A DNA stretch of 64,000 nt from Stratiolaelaps scimitus (GCA_019614645.1 JABWDB010000037.1:62001-126000); one strand, 5' to 3'; positions 47,041-59,100 are shown, counted from the first letter of the stretch. A program made the numbers and translations. The notes: generated by a model from the sequence alone, not told the origin.

Positions 47041-47457
47041 TTATATCTATGGGCCCCCCCCCACTAGTGGCAGACCTTTCAATGTAAAGCGGCGCGTGCG
47101 ATGAACTAATGTCATATAGAGTAATTATCTATGTCGCAAATAATATCATTGGACTACATTATTTACTCCTGTACAAATGTATCCTTTTATCCGATAATAA
47201 TAATAATAGACAGTTCAATATAACGTACGTGACTATTATTATAATCAATTTTTAGGACGTTTCAAACCTCACCTCTCGAATCTCAAGTACTCACTTGCGC
47301 ACGTTTTATGCTTGAATTACGTACCTAACCGTATACAAACAATTATTAATACAACCAACCAAGTCTGCCTTGCTCATCGTTCTCATCATACCCTCAGCAC
47401 ACAAACCTCAGCTAAACGTAAAGAAAAACAACAGTCATTTTTTTACTCGCGGCGGCC

Positions 47458-47463
47458 TTTATT
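47458..47463 (-). terminator. Polyadenylation signal of RpL35
   Basis: AATAAA on the minus strand, 79 bases after the RpL35 stop codon. Confidence 0.8.
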
Positions 47464-47542
47464 CTGTCCATAAATGAACGCCAACCTGATGATTGAATTA
47501 TCAGGTTTCGATCAACAACACCTAAGTCTAGCCAAGTAGAGT

Positions 47543-47725
47543 CTAGGCTTTTAGCGCGAACTTCCTTTGCGGGAAGCAGCACTCGCGGCGATGTTGTTTG
47601 CGCGTCTTGCGAGACTTCTCGTATGGGGTGAGAGCCCGACGCTGTGCACGCGTCCGCTTGAGGCGAAGGTCAAGAGGAAGACGCTTCTTGTTACGGTAAA
47701 ATTTGACCAAATTCTCGCGTTGCAT
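47543..47725 (-). CDS. RpL35: RpL35 exon 4
   Basis: 60 codons from MQRENLVKFYRNKKR to FALKA and the stop. The Met opening this exon is internal, directly after the acceptor CAG. Confidence 0.97.
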   Translation of the reverse strand: MQRENLVKFYRNKKRLPLDLRLKRTRAQRRALTPYEKSRKTRKQHRRECCFPQRKFALKA

Positions 47726-50700
47726 CTGTAAGTTAAGTATATGGAGAAGAACATAACACAGTGTTAAAACTACACAGCATGATTCCGAGTCACGATAACA
47801 CCGTTACAGCAAAATCAAGGAATTTGTTGTTCACTGCTTGCTCCGCAAACAGAGAAGAGTTTGTGTACAAAATCGTTGCGGGAGATGAAAAATGCATATT
47901 CCACTATAACTCTCAAGGAAAAAAAGGAGTAGTTAGACCCACATAACCACCCACATTGACACCCAAAAGGAAACATTCATGGTGATAGGCTATATATTAT
48001 ATAGTCGATGTAATGCGCTAAGCATTCCGAGCCATCTGGGGGGGGGGGGGGACACGCGGGTTTAGTGGGTTTGAGAGTCCCACACTAGCGCTGTTTTAAG
48101 ATGGACCGCCCAGTGCGCATGTGCATCATTATCATCCCGTAATCTCCTTAAAAAAAAATATTATATATATTATAATAATAATATCATCTATTAATATACC
48201 ATTCATCAATAATACAATATAATAACTTAATATTAAATAGGACCGAAGGCGTCTGGCATTGCTTGTATAAATCGAGTACCCAAGAAATGTCTGCCTGCCA
48301 TTGAGAAAGTTATTAGCCACATGAAGAGACATCCTAAATTCTAAAAAGTACCGACTTAGTCGTGTAGCAGCATTTAAACGTTAGCCACTCCCTATGGGTT
48401 TGTGACGAAATACGAAATACAGCCGTTTATTGTCCTCCCTGGGTAGAATCGAGACATGTCATTTGCATTATTGATGCACACATTCTCGGGGTTCGTGGGA
48501 GCCACACATTTCCAATAATATAATAGTACCGACGATCCGTTGCGTCCTACGATTTCCCTACGCTGCACAAAACCAGGCGACATGTTTACACCATTTGTAG
48601 CAACATCCGAACAGTTAGCCACACCAAAGCATATTAGGTTAAGCCAGTTGTTGTAAACGATGCTTGATATTGTCCTCCCTGGGTAGAATCGAGACATGTC
48701 ATTTGCATTATTGATGCACACATTCTCGGGGTTCGTGGGAGCTGGGATATTCTTATACACGATGTTGTGCATATGATAAAGGATACCGAGAATCGCTGTG
48801 CGGGCTGAAAATGCTCCTCTTGCACGAAAGGGGGCATATGAGAACTATTGTTATAGTCGTGTATCTCGTGCATCAAGGGTGGAACTAGCAATTCCTAGCT
48901 TCATAGCCAGATATTTTACTGTTGGTAGATAGTGGATATATATATATATATGCTAATGTTCCAAAGCTTCCAGGCAGGCTCGCATATAAGGCGACGGGTT
49001 TAACCACCTGCATTGATGCAAAGGATTCGTTATATCCCCGGCAGGTACACCTCTCAGAGAGGCTTTAACCTCTGACAGGCCAAGTAAGGGGAAAATAGTG
49101 CTGGTTATCAGGAGTGAACTGATGCTTAATCAGATCATTAAAGATATAGAAAAACAATGATTGTTTCAATGTTCCGGGGTGGATTGAGGTGACTGCTAAT
49201 AGAAGATAAGCAGATTACCCCACTTAACCGTGGACACTTGTTGTTCTCCCACTTGACAGCCGCAGGAAACTTCAACGTCGGCCGGCGGTGCTTTTGGGGA
49301 GACGAATATGAACAAACATTTGGGTTGTTTGTCTGTTCTCATTCGTTTGATTCGAAAATATAAAGAAAAACAAATCTCGGAAAACCGTAAGTGAATGTCA
49401 TCACACTTTAGTGTAGCCTATAACTATAAAACGCTACTCCTCATTCTAGGTTACCGTGGTCTCTGCAAGGTAGTGCTTTCAAAGGTTTAAGCTTGCTTCT
49501 TTCAGTTGTCACTACCTGGATCTGCGTCGACGTTCTAATAAACAAATTCATCGACATTTATATATATCTGCATAAAACATAAAATGACACGAGGTATGGA
49601 GCGGCACTCCAGTTTGCCTACTCATCGAATTCATGTGGCAGGTTAATTTGGCTTGGTTTAAGTACAAACCTCGCTCATGATGGTGAGAAGGCGTGCAATG
49701 TTCCTGCGGACGACGCGGATCTTCGACACCTTTGACGGCGTCGACCCAGTCACCTGTGAAAAGACAGATCCAAAAAAAATACGCTACAAGTTAGTCTCCA
49801 TTATTATTACTGTTATTATTATCATCATCATCGAACTCAGGAACTGACTCACAAGAACGGTGCCATTATGTTCGATCACTCCTTACCTTGGCAACCCGAA
49901 GATTAGCCAACTCGAGTTTGAGTTCATCGAGCTTTTTCTCGAGGTCCTCCTTCTTCATACCCCGCAGCTCGGCGGTGCGAAGCTTCTGTAAAAGTTACAC
50001 GAAGTACATAGAAAACCGCTCAATACTTTATACTAGTATCATAAATTTATATCAATAAAGACGGGCATTGGTGGCAAACGATAAGTCAGTCTCGTGCAAT
50101 GAGCAATAATTTGTTTATAAGTGTGTATTTAAATGTTCCGAGGTGGATTGAGGTGACCGCTAGAAAATAAGGCAAGCCACCCCACTTAACCGTGGCTAAT
50201 TAGTGTCCTCCCATTTGACAACCATTGGGAACTACAACGTTATCCAGTGGTGCTTTTTTGTGGAGATATAAACACAATATCGATTCGTTGAATTTTCTCT
50301 ACAGGTTCGAGTGCATTGGCGAAGCAAACGAGCAGCTAATTGGTTGAAGGCTTCAATTCAACATTTCACCTCTTCATCTGCATTACTCCAGATCTCGAAG
50401 CTAGTGAAACAACCTGATTTAGTGGCGCGAAAATGACTAGTTCTGCTAGTAGTGCTGTTTATATAAAAGTCTCCTGTCTGTAAATATTGGAGTCACTAAT
50501 GCTGAGAAAATTGCCTTCACACTGTGCTTGATCTCACAGTCTCAACTACGAACTTCTGAATAACTTAATTGATGTTTCTGGTGTCGTACGACTCTCTCAG
50601 TAATAATGTTTGAAAGAGTCACAGTCATCAGACCTCTTTAAAGAGGCGGGATTTATTTACTCCCATTATATTCCGAACGCACAGATGTTGGTAATCCACA

Positions 50701-51232
50701 GTCCGGTGGTTGGTGGGAGAAGTTAACAGTGATTAAAAATTATATATGGCGGCATTGCTATTAACTTTAAAACGATTTGAGAAAATGGTTCATTACAGGC
50801 TCCTCTTCTATAATTAGTCTTCAATACCGAAAAAGACAAATGGTTTATCACAATAATCCAAAGGAAGAAACACCTTCATCTGATTATAACCATAACGTTT
50901 ACAACAGATACCTGGTGGATGCGGTACTAACACACGCGCACAGTAATTACCAAATCTCTGAATTACATTTGCCTGTCCTTGATGACAAGTATTTCATGAC
51001 AATAACGCAATTGTATGACGCCAAATTCGAATTCCACGTGTAATTCAATGTATAAGCCCGGCCATTTCGGCAAGCAGCACCAATATACCAAAACATCACT
51101 ATCGACTTGATCTACACTCATATTCATGAGATACAAGCTATCCACGACGTGCTCTACGAGATATTTCCTTGTAAAACACAGATATGTCAACGTTAATTAG
51201 TCGATTTTCACGGATTTTCAAGCACTCACCAT
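47543..51232 (-). CDS. RpL35: 60S ribosomal protein L35 (uL29), four exons, 122 aa
   Basis: Exons 51230-51232, 49887-49985, 49670-49753 and 47543-47725 join to 122 codons plus stop; family members are about 123 aa. Exon 1 codes only for the ATG, directly followed by GTGAGT. The protein has the N-terminal uL29 coiled region (LRTAELRGMKKEDLEKKLDE), SKIRVVRRNIARLLT, and the basic C-terminus (LDLRLKRTRAQRRAL, KTRKQHRRE) ending FALKA. uL29 sits near the polypeptide exit tunnel of the large subunit. The leader has a pyrimidine tract (TOP motif) and the gene has its own AATAAA. Introns of 1244, 133 and 1944 bases carry transposon debris. Confidence 0.98.
47830..47946 (+). mobile_element. Mariner transposase fragment in RpL35 intron 3
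   Basis: Antisense to RpL35. NREEFVYKIVAGDEKCIFHY followed by SQGKKGVVRP corresponds to the mariner block F...IVTGDEKWIxY.N..RKK.W. The W of GDEKW is Cys here. Only this short block is present. Confidence 0.75.
48392..48772 (-). other. Unexplained 126-codon open frame with an in-frame duplication, inside RpL35 intron 3
   Basis: A minus-strand frame on the same strand as RpL35 contains the peptide APTNPENVCINNANDMSRFY twice, 80 residues apart. Between them is a Cys-containing stretch (LICFGVANCSD, YYWKC). No domain is recognised. It might be a nested gene, an exon of transposon origin or chance; no start context or polyadenylation signal was found for it. Confidence 0.3.
48428..48742. repeat. 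Perfect 75-base direct repeat, offset exactly 240 bases
   Basis: 48428-48502 is identical to 48668-48742. The 240-base offset is a multiple of three, so both copies fall in one reading frame. Zero divergence points to a recent duplication. Confidence 0.95.
49168..49310 (+). repeat. Repeat family E, copy 1 (RpL35 intron 3)
   Basis: GGTGGATTGAGGTGAC, CCCCACTTAACCGTGG and GGTGCTTTT recur in the same order at 50132-50270. The two copies have clearly diverged. Confidence 0.8.
49670..49753 (-). CDS. RpL35: RpL35 exon 3
   Basis: 28 codons, VTGSTPSKVSKIRVVRRN through TIMSE, in phase 0 between TTTTCACAG and GTTTGT. Confidence 0.97.
49887..49985 (-). CDS. RpL35: RpL35 exon 2
   Basis: 33 codons, KLRTAELRGMKKEDLEKKLD through LRVAK, in phase 0 between TTTTACAG and GTAAGG. 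Confidence 0.97.
50132..50270 (+). repeat. Repeat family E, copy 2 (RpL35 intron 1)
   Basis: Same order of words as copy 1 and the same orientation, about 965 bases away, on the other side of exons 2 and 3. Confidence 0.8.
51230..51232 (-). CDS. RpL35: RpL35 exon 1: start codon only
   Basis: ATG is immediately followed by the donor GTGAGT. An exon carrying little but the start codon is common in ribosomal protein genes of animals. The context CAAAATG is good for initiation. Confidence 0.93.
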
Positions 51233-51260
51233 TTTGGCGACTTCTTGATGCCGTCGCACA

Positions 51261-51273
51261 ACAGAAAAGAGAG
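51261..51273 (-). promoter_or_regulatory. 5' terminal oligopyrimidine (TOP) tract of RpL35
   Basis: The minus strand reads CTCTCTTTTCTGT about 30 bases before the ATG. TOP tracts at the transcript start put ribosomal protein mRNAs under growth-dependent (TOR) translational control. That the transcript begins here is inferred. Confidence 0.7.
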
Positions 51274-51491
51274 CGGCGATTCCGAAACCGGAACGAAAAC
51301 AAACATAGCGTTGGCAAATACCCCTTGGCGCGACATTTAAAAGTCGAACCACTGGGTTGGTGTTTAGTCAAGGGTTCAATAGTGACACTCAATTGATTTC
51401 GGTAGGTAGGGTGGTGCTGAGTTCCATAGGGGGGGGGGTCATTAGCACGCCAAACAACCCCATAAACAAAAGAAAAAAAAAGTAGGTTGTA

Positions 51492-51968
51492 TCCGACAGG
51501 TCCTTATAGTAATACCTAAAAGGTTAAGAGCTGAGGCCTGTCAGATAGGGGAACAGCTGAGGGTCAGTTCGAAAAACAATCTAGAAACGGCGACCGCAAG
51601 GAAGAACAATGTGTCTCATAGATGATCTAGTGATAAGTGAGCGTCTTATGAAGCCTTATGCCGAAAGCAGTTGTACCGTGGACGTTAAATGTTGGCTGTG
51701 GGTCACCCCGGAAAATATATATATTTTTTTAAGTGAGCGTCTCCGACTGCTAGACAGCAGAGACATATATATGACTTGGGTTCGAATCCTCCTGCCGGGC
51801 GCTTTGGAGAATCTTTGGATTCGTTTATCAAGATCACATTATCTGTAGATTCTTGCTGCCAGGTGCGAGACGTTTGAAAAATAAAGTAAAGGTGGCGCCG
51901 GACATGTCCTCTTATGAACAGCTAAATGTTCAAAGCCGACGCCTGTCATATAGGGGAACAGTTGAGAG
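51492..51968 (+). repeat. Nested SINE cluster upstream of RpL35
   Basis: Three pieces follow one another: a SINE A body (51492-51579), a SINE B tail (51655-51716, GTGGACGTTAAATGTTGGC) and a near-complete SINE A (about 51731-51968). The last has a tRNA-like head with B box GGGTTCGAATCC (about 51779), a linker and the body ending CTGTCATATAGGGGAACAG. Confidence 0.8.
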
Positions 51969-51969
51969 G

Positions 51970-54900
51970 AATAGCAATTATGCCCCTAAGTAAATTGGTT
52001 GCATGTAAATGTTCAATGAAATATGTATATATTTCAACGTTCATTCAAAACAGTCGAGATTCTTACATCAGAGTAGGCAGAATTCTCGGGGCGAATATTC
52101 TCGTCGCGTCGCACTTGCGCGCTTTGCAAGCGTTATTGTCGACATGTTTACTTGTGTAATTTCTTTCCAAATTTTCCTCTTTCCAGTTTTAAAAGTACTT
52201 TTCTCCGTAACTACAATATAATAGTTACAATCACCGTATCAGGTACCCGGCGCATCGGCAACTACTTAGGCTACATTACGAAAATAGTAGGCCCTCCACA
52301 ATTATTCGAGTAAATTCCACAACTGTGAATATGACGGGGCCTGTCTGAAAATAAAACTATTCGATATAAAAATCATTCTGATGGCGGACTATGTTGTTGA
52401 GATAATGTTCTAGGTAGATCTAGATCAGGCAGCTCCCGAGGTTCTCAATCCTCGCGCACCAACCTGAACTGAATTGAAGGCCCTGCTCCCCCCAATCGTT
52501 GCTTACCCATCTCGCGCGGTCCTTCGTTCCTTCGATCAATATGTGTGTTAGAAAAATATATGAAGAGGATCTTAAAAGCGTAAATAGGAAGTACTATTAT
52601 TTTATTATCAACTCTATCTTCTTAAACATGATAAATCGTGGTTTTCCGCGCCGAAAGCTCGGTTACGATGGCCCTGTCCCAACCTTTTACCAGCTCAGTT
52701 TTGCCAGATTTACGTAATAGAGGCAACAACCGAAATGATCTCTCTTTCGACATCACTTAGAGTTGAGTTTTTTTTTTTACCAAAATAGTTTGTTATTGAT
52801 TTGGACAAGTCGGAATGTCCGAAAGAGCGAGGTCGGTGCAATACGGAGGGTGCTCAAGAAGTTTCCAGTCTGAGTCATGAAATTATTTCGGGCTGCTAGA
52901 AATATTTCCTGCTGATGAATTGTGGACTTGTTTTGATCAGTGTTTCTTGAAAGCGATCAAGTTGAAGCCGTGTTGTGCACAGCATCATTGGTAATATCCT
53001 TAATTATTATATAATTAACCCCACTCAGTTCTCGAGTGGTAATCGTCAGCGTGTGGATAGAGACGGCATAAGGATGTCGTCGTCGAAGAGGGAATCCCTT
53101 CCAGACCCTGACGCGCTGTTCAAGTTGAAAGCTCCCGGATGAAATTATTTGAACCAAGTTTCGCATGTGTGTTGGCTCAAAGCATCCTCGCCATACACGA
53201 GGGCGGCATTTCGAAATATTTCCCTCTATGTGACAGGCCTCAGCTCTGAATCTTTAGGTATTACTACGAGGAAATTCTTTGTCGTACCTGGCAAGAATAC
53301 ATAGATAAAGAAAGATGCTAAAGAAATGCAAAGATCCCCCAAAGTCTCTGGCAGTATTTGAACCCCAGCCATATGTCCTTCATGTCTAGCATCCCAGACG
53401 GTTTTGGAGGCCCAAGGAGGCATTATCGAACGGGAGTAACTGTTCCAAATGGCTCAACGTCGTCTGCTTTGTGGGTAAACAACTCCCTTTCTCAAATGAT
53501 CTTGCCTGGGAGCGTACCGTGGATGGGCTGTCAAGAAGGTAGAAAGTCGCATTAATTTCCAAATAGCCTAATAGTTCCGTGAGCTTTTAGAAAATGACAG
53601 CCTAGTTACGAGCGCGTTTCACTCAAAAGATTGTCAATACATTTTCATGAAATCATTTTTGCCTTCGGAGTGTTAATTAAGTGGTTATATTTAACTGAAG
53701 TATATCTGTACATAAGTATAAACAAATCATATAAGTATGCATGAAGTGCTTCCACGCAAATCGACCAAAATTTATTCGACTGGCATCGGGCCTAGGTTAG
53801 TTTGCACGGAGGCATCTTTAAATGATTCAGGTATTGATGAACAATTGGAAACGTCATAGACACCAAAATTAAGAAAAGGTTGTTTTGGGTCAGTGGTTAT
53901 ATGAAATCCGTTGCCGATATTTTTATTTATTCATTAATTGATTTAATCACTAAAAATCAGAATTAAGCAGATTTAACTAGTTTACAACGCTACAATTGAA
54001 AGTATATGGTATCACCCCGGGGGCACAATCGTTGGCCCTTTGTTTATCAATAAAGAAATTATCAACAGATCTTTCATATGTTTTCCACTCTTTCATAAAG
54101 ACTGGTGTATTACAATTTGATTGTTGATTGACAAATTAACAAAATTTGAGTCTATGGAAGTGTTATTGTTCTTTTGTGATAGCAATATTGAGCACGAAAT
54201 TAATGTCTCATGACACAGAGTATATACATATATATTTTCCTCAATCGATGCTAGAATAAGTAGTTGTCCCTTTGTGAATTTATTGAACGCTCCGGTGCAA
54301 CATGCGCAACACACCACGGCACTCACATGGAACGAAGTCCACCATCCATTTCGAGAACTTAAGCACTGTGAAATTGGAGTTCCGACATTAAACCATGTTT
54401 TGAATTGAATCCGGTGGAAGTGTCTACAGAAGGGTACAATAATTATTTATACCCTCTATTTCTGCTTATAGAACCCCAAAGGGCGTACGAGGACCACAAA
54501 TTATATGTAATTAACAAATTATGAAGATGTAATGCGTATAATTCATAGTGGAATAGAATTTTCTGATGGATTTCATCGGCACGTACTCCATTTGAAAATG
54601 GGATATTAAATCTAATTATGACTATTTGTAAGGATGACACGCGATAACACGGTGCATCCTACGGTTCTATGTCGTCTACAAAAGATATTCCGAAACCATG
54701 GTAAGCTTCAGATCAGCCTACTAGCGCGTGTGTGAGCTTCAATGGCAGTGTTCAGAGACAATATATTTTGTTAAATTAACCTACTTTAGGTGTCCTATAA
54801 TAATATGACAGCTGAGACAATGAGTGCAAAGAGCCTCAGCTGTTATATACTACTATAACCAGTGTTATATACTAACACTGGTGAATAAGAACATACTGTA

Positions 54901-55855
54901 TTGTGTAATAATATAATAGTATGTTGTGAATCTGCTGTTATTGTTTGGAACGCATTATGTTGCAGGCGATGTCATAGTCCGTATTCATCCTAATACCATA
55001 GAACATGTGTCGAATGCGTCACTGGACATTTGCACAGCGCGGACTCAGTCACACGTCTCTAGAAAGTCAGGGAGACACGACCAAGAACCGACAACTTAGT
55101 CGCCTATTGCACTCGAGACGCCAGGCGGAATCATTTAACAATTGGATGGGTAGACGGCCGAAGTATTTATCTAGGGAGGTTTGGAATGATAGTCTGTTCG
55201 TTCAGTCTCACTCGGCCATCTCAGAGGGCAGGTTAATACAATAACTACAGGGTTAATTATAACGAGATGTACATATTTTGATACTGCGCATTATTCATGT
55301 GATTTGTTCGTGAACAAACGCATTGTGTAGCACTCACAATGAACAAAACGCCATCCCACTCCGGCGGATTAGTACCTCCGAATGACCTGCTATTAAGAGT
55401 CGTGATCAGTATACGGAGGCTTCTCACAATGTGTAACAACCAAAAATACACTATTGAGTATTTCACTTCAAAACTCTATAAACAATCTAACGATCTATGA
55501 GAATATTGGATATGCAAAGATGTCACAGATATAAACACTATGAGATAAAGCGCTTCTAACCCTAATGCTGCCTTCTACTCTGCTGTTTACACAGAATACT
55601 TGCCACTCCATTTTAAATAGCATAACATAATGTAACAACATAAATTCAATGGCAGCTCAGTGTGTTTTGTTACCATTGAGGGATATCCCTATCCTACAAA
55701 ATCATCTAGCTCCCTATAATGGGTTGATAATGAAATTTTTGATCCAAGATACCCGGATGTCTTGTAGCTAGACATGACGCGAGCGATGACGATACATCCT
55801 ATCATGTCCTATCAGCCACCACCGCCATCATGTTGACCCTCCCCCGGAACCACGT
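51970..55855. other. Intergenic between RpL35 and Mvb12, no gene supported
   Basis: A minus-strand SINE A copy is at 53222-53410 and a 9-bp-arm hairpin at 54859-54881. Open frames (52499-52717, 53358-53555, 55005-55244) show no domain. Confidence 0.5.
53222..53410 (-). repeat. SINE A, near-complete copy
   Basis: On the minus strand: tRNA-like head (GGGGTTCAAATACTGCC), linker with GATCTTTGCA, ATTCTTGCCAGGTACG, and the body with AATACCTAAAG and GCTGAGGCCTGTCACATAG. This copy fixes the head-to-body order of the family. Confidence 0.75.
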
Positions 55856-55858
55856 GTA

Positions 55859-55864
55859 TTTATT
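55859..55864 (-). terminator. Polyadenylation signal of Mvb12
   Basis: AATAAA on the minus strand, 63 bases after the stop codon. Confidence 0.75.
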
Positions 55865-55926
55865 AAGGTCATTCGCAGCTTATATTGTTCGAATCAGTGT
55901 CAGCAGCATCTTAGGACTTCCTGTTA

Positions 55927-56145
55927 TCAGCTACTTCTAGCGGAGGTGGGCACTTTCCGCTCGCTGGCTGTTGTGGCAGCGATGAGATTCTCGACGTCGA
56001 GGTGACCATTATCTTCACTACGGGCGTCGACAGTAGTTGAAACGTCCTCCGGCGTCATCGCCCGAAGAACCTCACGTTCGAGGGAGAAATCGTAGTTGAA
56101 CTGCGAGTAAATTTGACTCGCGGTTTTTAAATGCATAATTGGTAG
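55927..56145 (-). CDS. Mvb12: Mvb12 exon 6: UMA C-terminal part and tail
   Basis: After the acceptor TATTTCAG this reads LPIMHLKTASQIYSQFNYDF, then SLEREVLRAM and an acidic Ser/Thr tail. Phase 0; ends at TGA (55927-55929). Confidence 0.9.
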   Translation of the reverse strand, partial: LPIMHLKTASQIYSQFNYDFSLEREVLRAMTPEDVSTTVDARSEDNGHLDVENLIAATTASERKVPTSARSS

Positions 56146-59100
56146 CTGAAATAGAGATTATGTACGTAGTTGAGGAACTGTTCGTCTGCAGGTACAACAC
56201 AATTGGTATTGGAAAAAAACATCACAGACGTGTCACTATAGGCAAATTGTTAATGGCTTACGGGCGGCTTCCAAGCATTATAATATTCGATATTCTGAAG
56301 CGAGTCCAGTTTGATATACATTTGTATACAATGCAACTATAGGCAACAACTATGCTCCAACCAAACCACAGCGAGTCCATTTATTCAGGTAGCCATAGAT
56401 ACCAGAAGCTATGTAAGGAATATATAAGGAAAAGCTCTTGAACGGGTGCAGCGATCTTGATTTTTTTGCAAAGGTATGTAAAAAAAGAAGAAAGAAAATT
56501 CCATGATAAATATTTATCTGGGATTTTTTAACATTATAAGAATTTTTTAGAAATTAAAAAATAAATCGAATTAGACAAATAACATTTTATCAGTCAGTTT
56601 GTATTAGAATTCAAAAATACAGAATAATTTATATACCATCACTATTTAATGCAAAAATTGAATAATAAAAAAAGATATATGTATATATATATATTGAGTG
56701 TCTCTATGATATGTACCACATATCAGCGACAAAATCTGCTTTGTGTTCAAAAATACAAAAACCTAGTCGAGAATATTGATATGTGGTACGCCTGCATGGT
56801 GCGAAGCAAAGGCACAAAAGCGTGCTATTGTATGTCGGGTATATGTATATATATATATATATATATGGCTAAAAGCAGTCGTGTACTGTGTACAACACAC
56901 TGAAGCCATAAAATTAGTTGCAGATCATGTATATGATCAAGATTCAAATTGCTTGAGAGTGTTGATAACGTTAGTTATTTATTGTTCACGAGTCGTTCAA
57001 ATGCATTAAATTTTGTAAATGTGAACTCGAAAAAAAGCCACCGAGAAAACGAAGATACTTTGGCGAATTCCTGATTAGAAACCTAATAAAACACTCACAG
57101 TCCAATGATAATTGATTAACAAATAAGTGCAAACAGAAAATTGAAGAAAAAACAGAAACAACAGAACAACCTGGGCCGTGCGGGATACTTGTGGAAGAGT
57201 GACGGATCCTGGTATCTATATCATACCCGTGTGACTGGTAGCAATCGCGGATTGAGCCGATAAGGGATATCATCGATCCAGTTTTTAGCACAGACCACGT
57301 TTCCACCACTACCATTCTGAGCACTTCCTACACTTTTCCATGTGCCGGACGGCGTCTGCTCACCCGCCAGACCACCTTCGAAAGTTCAGAAACATAGAAA
57401 GAGATCCATTGAGTGAATTTGTTGGTCGAGGCTTATACTAAAATCCCTACCGATTGGTATCGAAACACATTTGCTACACGGAGCTTTAGGTACAAGGTAT
57501 ATTGTTGCGCGATAAGAAAAACTTCAATGTGGAGGCTCATATTGTCAAATAAATACATAGGAGGATATCGGATACAGCATTTCACACTTCTTCCGATCCC
57601 GATGAAACTTACCGATTTTCGTTGACCCGTTCGATTCGATATTGATTTTGATAGTCTTATAAGCGATGAGTAATCCATTTAGTTCACCAGCAAGTGTAAA
57701 GCCATCGGGGGCACTCTTTGAGAATACGCCAATGTCTGATATCACGGAACTATTGCGTATATCCCGACCTATCACCGTGTAACATAGGTGACGCTTTCTA
57801 AGGCATTTTTGACCTGCGAGCAATTCATATAAATGGTTAGATCTAACCTACATTGTAAAAGAACTGGGCCTCTGGTCCGAAGCAAAAAAAGCGCTCGCTC
57901 TCTCCGGGTCATCTATGACGGGTAGTACAAAATGTGCACCTAGTTATTATAATTATTATTATAGCTAATTATTTGAAGTTTATTGGACCCCTCTCTTAAA
58001 CATATGAAATATGGATACGGCAATTGGCTATTTCAGTAAACGTGTCACTGAAAAGTATAGATAATATGAATGGCGCAAATGAGAAATGAGTAACTAACCT
58101 GTGTCACGTGTCAATGAGATAGTCAATACATTTGGCGGTGCTGTTTGCTGCAATGAATAGTAGCATTGCTTGAATTATGCAAAGGTAAAGCTTTATTGGT
58201 TTATTAGAGGAACTGCAAATTGTTACAATGCTTAAGTTCTCATATATGTCACGACACGGCACTCAAACCTGCGGCCTCTAGCTTTTTACAGCCAGAGACT
58301 TAGCCGCCTGGTAAAAAATCTGCAATGATAGAAAATGTTCGTAAATTTGGTCAAGACCGAGCACCAATACACCCGCAATGAGCAATACTGTCAGTAGCGA
58401 GATAGGAAACGATTGTGAATAGATAACTGGTAGGTTGTCTAATGATAATCATGCTTCCAGAAGACAATGAACTCCTCATTAAATAAATACCTCTGTGTGC
58501 TCCTAATCAGGGCAACATTTCCAGCTTAACCCAAAGTTTTTCATAGCGAGACTTTAAAATTGGTCGAAATCCGTCATAAAGTAAGGGACATTCTAACAGC
58601 TCGACGTTGTCTCTTCCGATTTTTTTACATCCAGGAAGTGTGTTGCGAACTGCTTGTACTAATGAAGATTCGGTACAAAGGTCTATAGGGAAGGTGAAGG
58701 CTTCGCTTATGGACGGAATTTTAAATAGGTCAGATTGAGATTGAAATGCCAAGGCTTTTCTAATTACTCTTCAAACTGTCTCAATATCTCCACTTAAGGT
58801 GCAGTCGTCAAGGTTCCAAAGGTTTAAAGGAGATGATAACGAGTCAACCGACTCTTTCAAAGCTAGGCTAAATAAGGCGGTGCCAGGCGGACCACCTTGT
58901 TAAACACCAAATACCGAGGGTAACATATCTTCTTTGTAAAATAGCAGAAATGGTTCATGAGATATCCTTAGTCAGGTAGATGAAAAATTTTGGGTACATA
59001 ATCTCTCACCGCTTTAAGCATTCAGTCGCGACTACTAAGAATGAATGAACGAGTACATTGATAATTTTCATCGTATAACTATTATGATAGACCTATAAGC

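Noticed and set aside
50777..51043. Possible mariner block (MVYHNNPKEE resembling W.HY.NPKRK)
   Set aside because: The match is short, needs a frameshift, and has no second motif; not strong enough to call.
51735..51800. Possible true tRNA gene
   Set aside because: A and B boxes exist but no cloverleaf closes, and the sequence continues into a SINE body.
54859..54881. Perfect 9-bp-arm hairpin
   Set aside because: Short AT-rich palindromes of this size are expected by chance in 64 kb.
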